NCBI GenBank assembly: GCA_041477655.1
Contig: JBGOUP010000012.1
Coordinates: forward strand, 1-25,466
Direction of reading: 5' to 3'
DNA: 25,466 bases
DNA from: JBGOUP01 sp041477655
Lineage (GTDB): Bacteria; Patescibacteriota; UBA1384; 2-12-FULL-50-11
The position numbers and the translations under genes are program-made. Positions 7,101-15,494 of this stretch are shown in pieces (position 1 is the first letter of the stretch; each line of letters starts with the position of its first letter). The notes under the pieces are model-generated. The model did not search any database. It was not told the DNA's origin and saw nothing but the letters and a program-made list of their open reading frames with translations.

Positions 7101-7935
7101 CTGGCTTAATAGCCGCTTTTTGTAGGTCAGTTAAAATCCGCAACCGTTTCATTAATCTTCGATGGGCGTTGGGCAGAGCATTATGCGAAATGGCTCTAAC
7201 AGTAGCGATTTCTTGATCCACATCAACCTTTTTAAGTAATTCAAGCAGAGCTTCAGCGCCAATGCCAACTTTAATAATTCCGCCAAAACGCAAGGATAGT
7301 TCGTGGTATTTGCCTTCGGCGATGACTTGTTTGGGTGAGAGCGAATTTAGTTCTGTCTTAGTGGATTTATAATTAAGCTCAAGCTGTTCTAGGCGTTCCG
7401 GGGAGTCCTTAAGTAATTCTTTAGCGTCTTTATATTCCCCATCTAACTGCTCCGCGGCTTGTGTTTTGAGCTCTTCGTTAACATCGGTAATGATAAAACC
7501 AGCAAAATAGGTGACTTTCTCCAAATCAGTAACCGATATATCAAGCAGAGTGCTAATAACGTAAGGCGCTCCACGGACATACCAAATGTGGGCCACTGGC
7601 ACGGCCAGATCAATATGACCCATCCGTTCACGACGAACGGAAGAACGAGTGACCTCAACACCGCACTTGTCGCAAATTACACCCTTGTAACGGATCCGCT
7701 TATACTTACCGCAGTAACACTCCCAGTCCTTGGTTGGGCCAAAAATTTTCTCATCAAAAAGACCGTCTCGCTCTGGTTTTTGGGTTCGGTAGTTGATTGT
7801 CTCTGGTTTCTGAACTTCACCATAGCTCCAACGCTCGATATCATCGGGGCTGGCGACCTTGACTCTTAATCCCTCAAAATTGAGCAGGCTTATTTCGGCT
7901 TTTTCCGGCCGTTGCTGGGTTCTAGGTTCGTTCAT
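4171..7935 (-). CDS. rpoC: DNA-directed RNA polymerase subunit beta'
   Basis: This is the catalytic clamp subunit of RNA polymerase, 1254 aa. The N-terminal zinc ribbon is visible (CYCGKYKRIRYKGVICDKC, about residues 72-90). The Mg-binding active-site motif NADFDGDQMAVH is intact, and the second zinc site uses cysteines in QEDCGS, ILYC and GICQKCYG. The bridge-helix/trigger-loop region IMAAQAIGEPGTQ is present but continues LTMKTFHMGG, where bacterial enzymes usually have LTMRTFH (E. coli R933 position). No large lineage insertions are obvious. The ATG overlaps the rpoB TGA by one base (TGATG), typical of translational coupling. Confidence 0.98.
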   Translation of the reverse strand: MNEPRTQQRPEKAEISLLNFEGLRVKVASPDDIERWSYGEVQKPETINYRTQKPERDGLFDEKIFGPTKDWECYCGKYKRIRYKGVICDKCGVEVTRSSVRRERMGHIDLAVPVAHIWYVRGAPYVISTLLDISVTDLEKVTYFAGFIITDVNEELKTQAAEQLDGEYKDAKELLKDSPERLEQLELNYKSTKTELNSLSPKQVIAEGKYHELSLRFGGIIKVGIGAEALLELLKKVDVDQEIATVRAISHNALPNAHRRLMKRLRILTDLQKAAIKPEWLIISNLPVLPPDLRPMVQLDGGRFASSDLNDLYRRVISRNNRLKRLMNQGAPDVIVRNEKRMLQEAVDALIDNSARKSQASIGGGRQPRSLSDMLRGKQGRFRQNLLGKRVDYSGRSVIVVGPNLHLDQCGLPKVMALELFKPFVISRLISDGYVNNPKNATRLIERGTPEVWEILEQITRESLVMLNRAPTLHRLGIQAFKPMLIEGKAIQLHPLVCAAYNADFDGDQMAVHVPLSTQARAEAHRLMLSSHNLLKPASGEPLIAPRLDIVFGLYYLTNTAKGVQGEGQSFYSIKELDLAYQRGGLHPQAAVQLRVGDERIETTPGRAMLNLILPKGHAYVNQTIDSKKIKAIIRAIYKNYGREVTAKLADDLMALGFKFAEKSGMTMSISDINAPKNRDALIKEGELAIDEITKRYRRGLITALERKKLSIEKWTEIRNKIEKALMSDFDHNSPVWTMVDSGARGSKNQLTQLAGMKGLVVNPAGDIIEVPITHNYKEGLTVLEYFISTHGSRKGKSDTSLKTADAGYLTRRLVDVAQDLVINQEDCGSKRGLIFRKPESEEYGGSFQDRIIGRVSLETHKNKDGKTIVKANQEITEEIAQAIIGAGIEELNVRSILYCLAEWGICQKCYGRDLASGETVEKGTAVGIMAAQAIGEPGTQLTMKTFHMGGVSVGDITSGLPRVEEIFEARPPHNPGTICEIDGKVLITEEKDKQIIEIVSTVIPEETYQISEGYVPAVKDKEVVKEKQAIATATDKKAIRTNIGGKVKLSGSTITILSGEPLKASYQVTGDMVLKVGNGDTVQKGDQLTEGHLELSIALDLMGLENTQKYIIHEVQNIYSSHGAEVNEKHIEIIARAMFSKVQIVDSGDSTLLSCSLVDRLSIEAINDRLKKDKKQPITFEPRIQGITRASLSTNSFLSAASFQETTSVLIKAAIQSAVDPLRGLKENVIIGKLIPAGSGFNPDLIDQKQEVK

Positions 7936-10900
7936 CAGCTCTTCTCCTCGGCCACTAGGACCCTGCTAGTTTTTTCCCACTTGGATGTATCGGCGGCTTC
8001 CCTGGGCTTGCCTTCGTCTAAGACAGATTCATCGGCAATAACGTTAAGCTCCTCGGTCGCCGCTTTTACTTTTTCTTTGCTCTCAATAATGTCAACGTTC
8101 AGGCACAGACTTTGAAGCTCGCGAACTAAAACAGCGAATGAAGCCGGAATCTGTGGTTTCTGAATTTCTTCTCCTTTAATGATAGCCTCATAAGCCTTGG
8201 CTCGACCGATAACGTCATCAGATTTTATAGTCAGCATTTCTTGCAAAGTGTGGGCGGCACCGTAAGCTTCTAAAGCCCAAACTTCCATTTCGCCAAATCG
8301 CTGGCCGCCAAATTGTGCCTTTCCACCCAGTGGCTGCTGGGTAACCATTGAGTAAGGGCCGGTTGAACGAGCGTGCATCTTGTCGTCAACCAAGTGAATC
8401 AGTTTCAACATATAGTTGATACCAACAGTGGTGTTTTGATTGTAATCGGTGCCGGCTCGTCCATCTCGAAGCTGGATCTTACCGTCTTCTGGCAAGCCAG
8501 CCTTTTTTAGTTCTTGCTCTATATTGGACACTGGCACACCCATGAACGCTGGCGAGGCAACTTTATAGTTAAGCTTGCTAGCCGCCCAACCCAAATGGGT
8601 CTCTAGGATCTGTCCAAGGTTCATTCGAGAAATAACTCCTAGCGGATTGAGTATTATGTCAATTGGTGTTCCGTCAGGCAAAAACGGCATGTCTTCTTCA
8701 GGAACGACTCGCGAGATAACCCCTTTGTTTCCGTGGCGTCCGGCCATTTTGTCACCAACCGCAACTTTACGCATCTGGGCGATGGCCACTTCTATCTGCT
8801 GATAAACCCCTGCTGGCAACTCGTCGGCGGCTTCTTTAGAGAAAATTTTCAGACCGACAACTTTGCCATACTCCCCGTGAGGCAGTCTCAAAGAAGTATC
8901 TTTAACATCTTTGGCTTTCTCGCCAAAGATAGCTCGAAGTAATTTTTCTTCGGCCGTTAGTTCGGATTCGCCTTTAGGCGTGATCTTACCAACTAAAATA
9001 TCACCGGCGGAAATTTCTGCCCCAACTCTGACAATCCCCTGCTCGTCTAAGTTAGCCAAGGCTTCGTCGCCAACATTTGGTATGTCTCGAGTGATTAGTT
9101 CTGGTCCAAGCTTGGTGTCTCGAACTTCAGCAGTGTACTTCTCGATGTGAATTGAGGTGTAGCGATCGTCTTTAACCAGTCGTTCGGAGACGATAACGGC
9201 ATCTTCATAATTGTAACCGCCCCAAGTCATATAAGCGACGGTGACATTCTGGCCGATGGCTAGTTCGCCGGCGTCAGAAGCTGACGAGTCGGCGATAACT
9301 TGTCCGGCTTTAACCTTGTCACCCAGCCTTACAGCCGGACGTTGGTTGATACAAGTGCTCTGGTTGGAGCGATTAAATTTAAGCAACGAATAGGTCTTTT
9401 CACTGGCAGAAAATTTGATGGTGATCTTCTCGGCGTCGAGATAGCTAACAACACCATCATGTTCGGAAACGATCAACTGACCAGAATCTTTAACCGACTC
9501 CTCGAGTCCGGTGCCGATGATCGGAGCCTGTGGTCTAACTAATGGCACAGCCTGACGTTGCATATTCGAACCCATCGAAGCTCGAACCGCTTCGTCATGC
9601 TCAATAAATGGAATTAGGGCTACGGCAATGCCACCAATTTGTTGCGGCGAGACGTCTATGTAATTAATATTTGTCACTGGCTCAATGACTGGCTCACCCC
9701 CTCGTCGGGCTGCCATTTTTGGACCAATCAGGCAACCTTCGGCATCAATCTGACCAGTAAACGGGGCCATAACGTAGTTTTCTTCTTCAAAAGCATCGAG
9801 ATACTCAACTTTGTTGGTTACCTTGGCTTTGCCATCCTTGACTTCAACTTTGCGAAAGGGTGTTTCGATGAAACCGTAGGAATTTACTCTGGCCGAGGTG
9901 GCTAGATAGCCAACTAGTCCGATATTCTGTCCTTCAGGAGTGGTAATCGGGCAGATTCGGCCATAGTGGGAACGGTGGACGTCGCGAACGTCGAAACCGG
10001 CATGTTCGCGCGACAGGCCACCAGGGCCGGTGGCCGAGAGCGTTCTTTTATGCTCGAGTTCGGCCAGGGGGTTGGTCTGGTTCATAAATTGACTCATCTG
10101 ACTAGAAGCAAAGAACTCCTGCAAAATTGCCGCAACTGGTCTTGAGTTGACCAAGGCAACAGGGTTAACGTCTTCCGGATCGACGATCTGGCTCATCCGA
10201 TCCTTAATAATTCGCTCCATTCGCATCAAACCAACCCGCAAACGGTTCTGAACCAACTCACCAACAGCTTTGACTCGACGATTATTCAAATGATCAACAT
10301 CGTCCGGGAGGGCAAAGGGATCATTGTTAAGGCGAATAACTTCTTTGACAGTTTCAACAATATCGTCTATTTTCAGAACCCTATTTGGCGAGGTATTGGT
10401 AATATTCAGACCGAGTCGCTGATTGATTTTGTAACGACCGACCCGGCCCAAGTCGTAGCGCTTGGAATTAAAGAAAATTGTTTGGATAAACTGCTCGGCC
10501 GTTTCTGGAGTGACTAGATCGCCAGGACGAATTCTTTTGTAGACTTCAACCAGGGCGTCTTCATAGGTTTTAGCCGGATCGCGGGCAAGAGTTGAACTAA
10601 TATATTGATGATCGAGGTTAGTATCAACAGATTTGAAAGCTCTGACAATGGCTTTGTCGTCCATCTTGCCTAGAACTCGCAAGAAAGTTGTAACCGGAAT
10701 ACGACGTTTTCGATCAACTTTGACCGAGATAACGTCGCGGGAATTGGTCTCAAACTCCAACCAAGCTCCTCGATTAGGAATAACCTTAGCGCCAAACAGA
10801 CGGCGACCACCGATTTGTTCGGAGACGAAAAGAACTCCGAACGATCGAGCAATTTGAGATACAACCACTCGCTCAACTCCATTGATAACAAACGTGCCTC

Positions 10901-11279
10901 GGGCAGTCATTAGCGGAAAATCACCCAAGAAGACCTCGCCAGTCCTAATTTTCTTATTTAGCTTATTGGTTAACTTGACTTTACAACGCAGTGGCGCCTT
11001 AAAAGTTAGATTTTTATCCTTGGCGGTTTTTTCGTCGTATTTAGGAGTGTCTAAAGTATATTTCTCAAATTCTAATGAAAAAACCTTGCCGGTGAAATCT
11101 TCAACCGGTGAAATTTCGTTAATTAACTCCTGGATTCCCTCTTCAAAAAACCAGCGATAGCTCTGCAATTGGACTTCTATCAGGTTAGAAAAACCTGTAG
11201 TAGTGTCGACCGGCCGAAAGTACTTACGCAGTTTACCTCCTAACGTATATAAATAGTTTTTTAGACCACAAAAAGCCAC
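7935..11279 (-). CDS. rpoB: DNA-directed RNA polymerase subunit beta
   Basis: This is the second large catalytic subunit of RNA polymerase, about 1114 aa from the GTG at 11279. That is shorter than the E. coli (1342) and Bacillus (1193) proteins, so the big insertions are absent. Visible landmarks are the rifampicin pocket (QFMNQTNPLAE to HKRTLSATGPGG), ITTPEGQNIGLVGYLA, MTWGGYNYEDAVI, KMAGRHGNKGVIS and the C-terminal GGKAQFGGQRFGEMEVWAL. The start is doubtful: GTG 11279 has no Shine-Dalgarno, whereas a near-perfect AGGAGG lies at 11241-11236, four bases before an in-frame CTG at 11231, which would give a protein beginning (M)RKYFRPVDTTTG. The rifampicin pocket carries several unusual residues. 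The usual upstream partners rplJ and rplL are absent; obg takes their place. Confidence 0.97.
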   Translation of the reverse strand: MAFCGLKNYLYTLGGKLRKYFRPVDTTTGFSNLIEVQLQSYRWFFEEGIQELINEISPVEDFTGKVFSLEFEKYTLDTPKYDEKTAKDKNLTFKAPLRCKVKLTNKLNKKIRTGEVFLGDFPLMTARGTFVINGVERVVVSQIARSFGVLFVSEQIGGRRLFGAKVIPNRGAWLEFETNSRDVISVKVDRKRRIPVTTFLRVLGKMDDKAIVRAFKSVDTNLDHQYISSTLARDPAKTYEDALVEVYKRIRPGDLVTPETAEQFIQTIFFNSKRYDLGRVGRYKINQRLGLNITNTSPNRVLKIDDIVETVKEVIRLNNDPFALPDDVDHLNNRRVKAVGELVQNRLRVGLMRMERIIKDRMSQIVDPEDVNPVALVNSRPVAAILQEFFASSQMSQFMNQTNPLAELEHKRTLSATGPGGLSREHAGFDVRDVHRSHYGRICPITTPEGQNIGLVGYLATSARVNSYGFIETPFRKVEVKDGKAKVTNKVEYLDAFEEENYVMAPFTGQIDAEGCLIGPKMAARRGGEPVIEPVTNINYIDVSPQQIGGIAVALIPFIEHDEAVRASMGSNMQRQAVPLVRPQAPIIGTGLEESVKDSGQLIVSEHDGVVSYLDAEKITIKFSASEKTYSLLKFNRSNQSTCINQRPAVRLGDKVKAGQVIADSSASDAGELAIGQNVTVAYMTWGGYNYEDAVIVSERLVKDDRYTSIHIEKYTAEVRDTKLGPELITRDIPNVGDEALANLDEQGIVRVGAEISAGDILVGKITPKGESELTAEEKLLRAIFGEKAKDVKDTSLRLPHGEYGKVVGLKIFSKEAADELPAGVYQQIEVAIAQMRKVAVGDKMAGRHGNKGVISRVVPEEDMPFLPDGTPIDIILNPLGVISRMNLGQILETHLGWAASKLNYKVASPAFMGVPVSNIEQELKKAGLPEDGKIQLRDGRAGTDYNQNTTVGINYMLKLIHLVDDKMHARSTGPYSMVTQQPLGGKAQFGGQRFGEMEVWALEAYGAAHTLQEMLTIKSDDVIGRAKAYEAIIKGEEIQKPQIPASFAVLVRELQSLCLNVDIIESKEKVKAATEELNVIADESVLDEGKPREAADTSKWEKTSRVLVAEEKS
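11236..11241 (-). promoter_or_regulatory. Strong Shine-Dalgarno inside the annotated rpoB start region
   Basis: Minus-strand AGGAGG is followed by TAAA and then an in-frame CTG (11231-11229). It is the only good ribosome binding site near the rpoB N-terminus and would place translation start at about residue 17 of the GTG-initiated frame. Confidence 0.5.
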
Positions 11280-11368
11280 TTGGCGTGACCAAAACCCGAG
11301 CGTACGCTTTTGTCGCTTCCCTCACTTCTAATTTGTTCTCAATTTAGCTCAATAGCAGTATGCAATTA

Positions 11369-12346
11369 TTACCTAGACTTGTCAAGTGTCATATTTGCTA
11401 GTTTTGACTGGAGATCTTGAATGCCAGTTTTTAGCTCGGCGCTAACCAGAAAAGCGTCAGGAAATGATTTCTTTAGTTTGGCCTCTTGCTCGGCCGTGAG
11501 CAAATCTATTTTATTAATCACCACTAATTCGTCGATATCTTTGAGCTGGGGCTTGTAGGCAACCAATTCTAAACGGACTGCTTGGAGCGCTCGAGCGATG
11601 TCGTCGGTGGTACCATCGACCACCTGGATTAACAATCGAACTCTGCCAGTATGTCTTAAAAACGAATCGCCCAAGCCTCTGCCTTTGTGAGCGCCTTCAA
11701 TTAGACCTGGCAAATCTATGATAGTTACTTGGCTATCACCGACTTTCATCACGCCCAAAATTGGCTCTCTGGTTGAAAATGCGTAAGCCCCAACTGGCGA
11801 TTTTGCGTCAGTTAAGGCTCTAATAAGTGAGGATTTTCCGGCGTTTGGTAAACCAACTAAAGCAACGTCGGCCAGATGTTGAAGCTCTAAACGAACCCGT
11901 TTTTTTTCTCCAGGCCGTCCTTGGGTAGCTTTATACGGTACTTGCTTGGTTGAGGTTGCGAAATGACAGTTGCCCTGCCCACCCTTACCGCCCTGGACTA
12001 ATTTAATTTTCTGCTCGTTTTTGGTAAAATCAGCCAGCAATTGACCTGTCTCGGCGTCTTCAATTCTAGTGCCAACGGGTACCAACAATTCCAAGTCTTG
12101 ACCGCTGACACCATGACGCCGTTTATTGGAACCCCGGGTACCTCCTTCGGCTTGAAAGACTTTACGGAACTGAAAAGACCGTAGGGTGTCAAGATCGTGG
12201 CTAGCTTTGACAAACACACTCCCGCCTCGGCCACCGTCTCCGCCATCAGGTCCACCTTTGGGGACGTGTTTTTCTCGACGCCAGGCAATGATGCCATCGC
12301 CACCAGCGCCCGCCCGTATTTCGACCTCGACCGAATCAACAACCAT
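11369..12346 (-). CDS. obg: GTPase Obg (CgtA), short form
   Basis: Obg is a ribosome-associated GTPase involved in late 50S assembly and stress responses. The product is 325 aa. The glycine-rich Obg fold occupies about residues 1-157 (RAGAGGDGIIAWRREKHVP, GGPDGGDGGRGGS). The G domain follows: GLPNAGKSS (P-loop), the FSTREPILGV switch I area, DLPGLIEGAHKGRGLGDSF, NKIDLL and a VSAEL G5. It stops right after the G domain, so the C-terminal OCT extension of Bacillus Obg (428 aa) is missing. The start ATG at 12346 is 20 bases after the upstream gene with little Shine-Dalgarno. It lies directly before rpoB. Confidence 0.95.
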   Translation of the reverse strand: MVVDSVEVEIRAGAGGDGIIAWRREKHVPKGGPDGGDGGRGGSVFVKASHDLDTLRSFQFRKVFQAEGGTRGSNKRRHGVSGQDLELLVPVGTRIEDAETGQLLADFTKNEQKIKLVQGGKGGQGNCHFATSTKQVPYKATQGRPGEKKRVRLELQHLADVALVGLPNAGKSSLIRALTDAKSPVGAYAFSTREPILGVMKVGDSQVTIIDLPGLIEGAHKGRGLGDSFLRHTGRVRLLIQVVDGTTDDIARALQAVRLELVAYKPQLKDIDELVVINKIDLLTAEQEAKLKKSFPDAFLVSAELKTGIQDLQSKLANMTLDKSR

Positions 12347-12366
12347 CTCGGTATGACTTGGCCAGT

Positions 12367-13659
12367 TTAGGAATTGGTGGAAATCGCCAACTTGATCAGT
12401 TCTTTGAGTAGGACTGTCGGGTTCTGGGCATAATTCTTGTCGTAATTGATAGAAAATAACCCGTCAAGCAGGGTGGGATTAGGCAGGGTGATATTATTCT
12501 TGGCAATGAAGATACCGGCGTAACTGGCATGTTTCTTGCTGGGATTGGCAAATTTGATATCAGCGCCAGTTGAAACATAGGCACCACAAGCAACTGTGTC
12601 AACCGTTGAGTCGAAGGTGATAGTCCCGGTGGCGACGATAGCCAGTCGGGTGTTAGCCAAGCAGGCTACGGAGTTTTTTATATTAACATCTCCCTCAAAA
12701 ACCAATGTACCGGAACCCTGAAATGTTAGGTGGTCTAGAGTAAAGGTTGAAGCTCCGGAAACGTTCCACAATTTGCCTTCCGGCGGCAAGGAAAAGCTAG
12801 TACTTGGACCATCTAAGGCTTGAGTGGATGAATTAAGGTTCCATTGGGCATCGGCGGCAATGCCAGAAGTGACATATGAAGTACCCGTACCTTTTTTAGC
12901 GTTGATCATATCAAACAGAGGTTGGGCGCTAATTGGGGTATAGCCAATAACCTTCAAGCCTCCAGAAACATCTACGGCTTGGCCGACGGCGATTGAATTG
13001 GGAAAGATTGAGAAGTTATTTAGTGACTTGGCGGTAACGTTGCCTTCAATAAATATGCCGGTGGCCGGAATGGCTTGGGTTAAAGCTTGGGAGTATTTTT
13101 TACCGGAGACAAACACATATGAGGTGGTCTTAAGACAAACGTAGGCTTTGCCGGGTGGGCTAGTAGCGCAGTTGCTACTAGCAGCTAAGAAAGAAGTATC
13201 TCCGGAATTACCGCCACTTAGGACAGAAATAAGCTGGTTAAACTTGTCCTTAGTAGCTTGGCTATCGTCAAAAGTTATTCTGAAATCTTTAACCCCAGAA
13301 CCAGCTTTCTTGAAACCTCGGATGATAACTTGGTAATAAGCCCTAGCATCGCTACCGATTTTGGTCGAGGTGATTTGATAAGAATTCTGACTTGGGATGT
13401 CCGCTGGCCAATTTCCAGAAGTAGCAAAAGAATAGGTTTGACCGCCAAATTTTATTTGTTTCGGCGGCAGTATAGATAATGGCGGTAAGTTGACGACCAG
13501 TTCCGGAGGTAAGATCAGTAGGATGTTTGAGGCCGGTGGCGGGGCGTAGGCAAAAGCAGACTGGGTTAAACCTATCGCCACCACTACCATAACGACCAAC
13601 TCAATCAACAAACGTTTAGCTCTCCTACTCCTGTCAATAATATGCTGCAAAAAATTCAT
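12367..13659 (-). CDS. Exported protein of unknown function with signal peptide
   Basis: The product is 430 aa. The N-terminus has a basic region (residues 1-17), a hydrophobic core LLIELVVMVVVAIGL and a signal peptidase I-like SAFA-YA site near residue 37. The LLIEL stretch resembles a type IV prepilin core but lacks the Gly before the cleavage point, so an ordinary Sec signal is likelier. The mature part is Ser/Thr/Asn-rich and probably beta-rich. Its C-terminal third (GTLVFEGDVNIKN, LAIVATGTITFDS, YAGIFIAKNNITLP) has the rhythm of a right-handed beta-solenoid. Two cysteine pairs (C-ATSPPGKAYV-C; C near residues 334 and 357) could form disulfides. It overlaps the preceding gene by 4 bases (ATGA), so the two are probably co-translated. 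A surface or pilus-associated role is inference. Confidence 0.8.
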   Translation of the reverse strand: MNFLQHIIDRSRRAKRLLIELVVMVVVAIGLTQSAFAYAPPPASNILLILPPELVVNLPPLSILPPKQIKFGGQTYSFATSGNWPADIPSQNSYQITSTKIGSDARAYYQVIIRGFKKAGSGVKDFRITFDDSQATKDKFNQLISVLSGGNSGDTSFLAASSNCATSPPGKAYVCLKTTSYVFVSGKKYSQALTQAIPATGIFIEGNVTAKSLNNFSIFPNSIAVGQAVDVSGGLKVIGYTPISAQPLFDMINAKKGTGTSYVTSGIAADAQWNLNSSTQALDGPSTSFSLPPEGKLWNVSGASTFTLDHLTFQGSGTLVFEGDVNIKNSVACLANTRLAIVATGTITFDSTVDTVACGAYVSTGADIKFANPSKKHASYAGIFIAKNNITLPNPTLLDGLFSINYDKNYAQNPTVLLKELIKLAISTNS

Positions 13660-14018
13660 CGACTGTACCTCACTTCTCCTTGAAAACGAAGCAGTGGCTT
13701 GACCGCACCTGACCCGTCTCTGGTCAAGAGGAGAGCGCCATTGGGGTCATATTTTGGCGTTTGAACGGGTTGTGAGTCCGTAATTTCATTTCTTAGTGGG
13801 TTTTGGTTCGGCGTGTTATCACGATCGGATAATTTCCAATCTGATATGACTCCCGTTTGAGGCGGAGGACCGCCTAGCGGCGAGGTCCGGATTAAATTTG
13901 GGTGAAGAAAGTAGATGCCAACACCGAGTAATAAGCCGACAAAGATTATCGCCACCACTTCCCATCGGCTAAGTAGCTTCTTCAATTTATCACCCTGCCA
14001 AAATTTAATTTTGGTCAT
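13656..14018 (-). CDS. Single-pass membrane-anchored protein of unknown function
   Basis: The product is 120 aa. A basic N-terminus (MTKIKFWQGDKLKKLLSR) precedes one transmembrane helix at about residues 20-38 (VVAIIFVGLLLGVGIYFL) and a polar, Pro/Asn/Asp-rich tail of about 80 residues. Positive charges before the helix predict the tail outside. No catalytic motif is recognisable. It lies 15 bases after the YbbR-fusion gene and overlaps the exported protein gene by ATGA, so the three probably form an envelope module inside an information-processing operon. The tail could be a partner for the exported 430-aa protein; that is inference. Confidence 0.75.
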   Translation of the reverse strand: MTKIKFWQGDKLKKLLSRWEVVAIIFVGLLLGVGIYFLHPNLIRTSPLGGPPPQTGVISDWKLSDRDNTPNQNPLRNEITDSQPVQTPKYDPNGALLLTRDGSGAVKPLLRFQGEVRYSR

Positions 14019-14033
14019 ATATTCACACTACCA

Positions 14034-15494
14034 CTACTTGGCATCAAGCGTAACGCTAATCGCCGAAGGCAGGAAGCTCACTAGTGATAATCCATTTAAC
14101 AGAGTAAAATTAGCGTTTTTAATCGTTACCGAATAAGTTCCAGCCGACCGATAAGCCGATAGATCAATCTTGAGCGTCACTTGCGAATCAACCAAGCCAG
14201 CCAGCGTCAAAACCGGTCCGGCGACCAGTGTCGCCACCGAGGTTGGGTCGGTTTTACTGACTTTTAGGTCGTTACTTAACCCGTCGTAGGATAACTGGGG
14301 ACTGATAGACTTGGTTGAATTGGTCTGACTAATTTTTATACTGACCTTAACCTTCCCGACATCGGTCGCTAAGGTTATCCCCGAGGGCAAAGACAAATTA
14401 GCTGAAAGCTGGGTGTCAGCGTTTAGGCCCGCCACCGAAATTGGATCAGTGGAGATCGAACTAACACTACTCAAATTTTGAGCCGAGCCAGTAATATTAA
14501 CGACTGGAGGGTCAATGGTGACATTCTCCACCCAAAAACCGCTGGCTGGGTTATTGGTGATTTTAGCCGACACGCCAACGGTTTTAATCTTGCCAGCCTT
14601 AACCAACGGCACGCTCACCTTGACTTCATTTGGGGAAAACCCAACGTCTTCTATCTGGGCATCGTTTGTTTGCAGGGCAACGGGTTTGGCCTTGAGCTCA
14701 ATCTTTTGGCTCTGGCCGGCTAAATTAACCTTGACAATTGCTTGGGTTATATCGTTGACCACCGATTTGGGACCGGAAATCTCGACTTTATCTGGATCAA
14801 AAACTGGGTCATCGGGAACTAGGCCACCGTCGGCTTGCCCGGAAAATTTAGCCACAAGATTAACGGTTTTTCGGATTATCGGCTCAACCGTAACCGTCAG
14901 TTTTGGGGGCTGAACCCGAATAATCTTAACGTCTGGTAGTTTTGAGCTGACATTAACCGTTAGATCGTAAGTTCCTTGACCTTGTTTGGCAACGTCTACA
15001 TTTGCCGAGAATGAATCAGCGGTCAGACTTTGCCATTTCGCACGTGGGGCGCTAACCAGAACCTGGATTAGTTTCTGACTGCCGAAATTGGCCGCCACGC
15101 CATCAGGTAAGTTAACCGCCCCTACGACCACGCCCTGGGGAAATTCGGCCGTCTTGGTGGATAAGCCATGAGTCAGAGCCAACGACAGTGTTGCCATGAC
15201 AATGGCCAAAAGAGAAACTGAAAAAAATGATAGTCGCTGATCGGTATTCTTTCTGGGTTTAAGAAGATCTTGCCACTGTTCATCGAAATAAATGGGCACG
15301 CCTATCAAGAGCAAGAGAAGCAGGCCTTGAGCCAACAGATGCAAAGCTGGCAAAGTTATCCATGCCGTAGCGATTAATATGACGACCGAACCAATTAACA
15401 AGCCTAAATAACGTAAGCCGCGTTCGCTGTTGAAAAACTTGATAATAAAGAAAAAGGCGATGACCAAAAACAGGCCGTCAATTATCAGCAACAT
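14034..15494 (-). CDS. CdaA-like membrane domain fused to YbbR repeats, no cyclase domain
   Basis: The first about 85 residues form three transmembrane helices with the pattern of the CdaA diadenylate cyclase membrane domain (IIDGLFLVIAFFFIIKFF, SERGLRYLGLLIG, then IYFDEQWQDLLKP where CdaA has IIFQPELRRALE). The catalytic DAC domain that should follow (DGA and RHR motifs) is missing. Instead a fourth helix (about residues 88-108) leads to roughly four YbbR-type beta repeats (for example VRVQPPKLTVTVEP-like and VEISGPKSVVNDI segments), as in the CdaA regulator CdaR/YbbR, predicted outside the membrane. It therefore looks like a CdaA-CdaR fusion without enzyme activity. The start is uncertain: ATG 15494 has no Shine-Dalgarno, but AGGAGGG at 15570-15564 lies just before an in-frame ATA at 15560, which would add 22 residues (beginning DQLRAIWQGYLYFSLAD after the initiator). 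It is 49-115 bases after infB. Confidence 0.8.
   Translation of the reverse strand: MLLIIDGLFLVIAFFFIIKFFNSERGLRYLGLLIGSVVILIATAWITLPALHLLAQGLLLLLLIGVPIYFDEQWQDLLKPRKNTDQRLSFFSVSLLAIVMATLSLALTHGLSTKTAEFPQGVVVGAVNLPDGVAANFGSQKLIQVLVSAPRAKWQSLTADSFSANVDVAKQGQGTYDLTVNVSSKLPDVKIIRVQPPKLTVTVEPIIRKTVNLVAKFSGQADGGLVPDDPVFDPDKVEISGPKSVVNDITQAIVKVNLAGQSQKIELKAKPVALQTNDAQIEDVGFSPNEVKVSVPLVKAGKIKTVGVSAKITNNPASGFWVENVTIDPPVVNITGSAQNLSSVSSISTDPISVAGLNADTQLSANLSLPSGITLATDVGKVKVSIKISQTNSTKSISPQLSYDGLSNDLKVSKTDPTSVATLVAGPVLTLAGLVDSQVTLKIDLSAYRSAGTYSVTIKNANFTLLNGLSLVSFLPSAISVTLDAK

Noticed and set aside
7459..7869. Long plus-strand open frame antisense to rpoC
   Set aside because: It lies wholly within a clearly conserved part of rpoC, and its sequence matches no recognisable protein; an antisense shadow.
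7933..7937. UGA recoding as glycine (as in Gracilibacteria)
   Set aside because: TGA ends rpoB exactly at the rpoC start and ends other genes at sensible places, so UGA is a stop here.
12367..13659. 430-aa protein as a type IV prepilin
   Set aside because: The LLIEL core resembles prepilins, but the essential Gly before the cleavage point is absent and a clear AFA-type signal peptidase I site follows.
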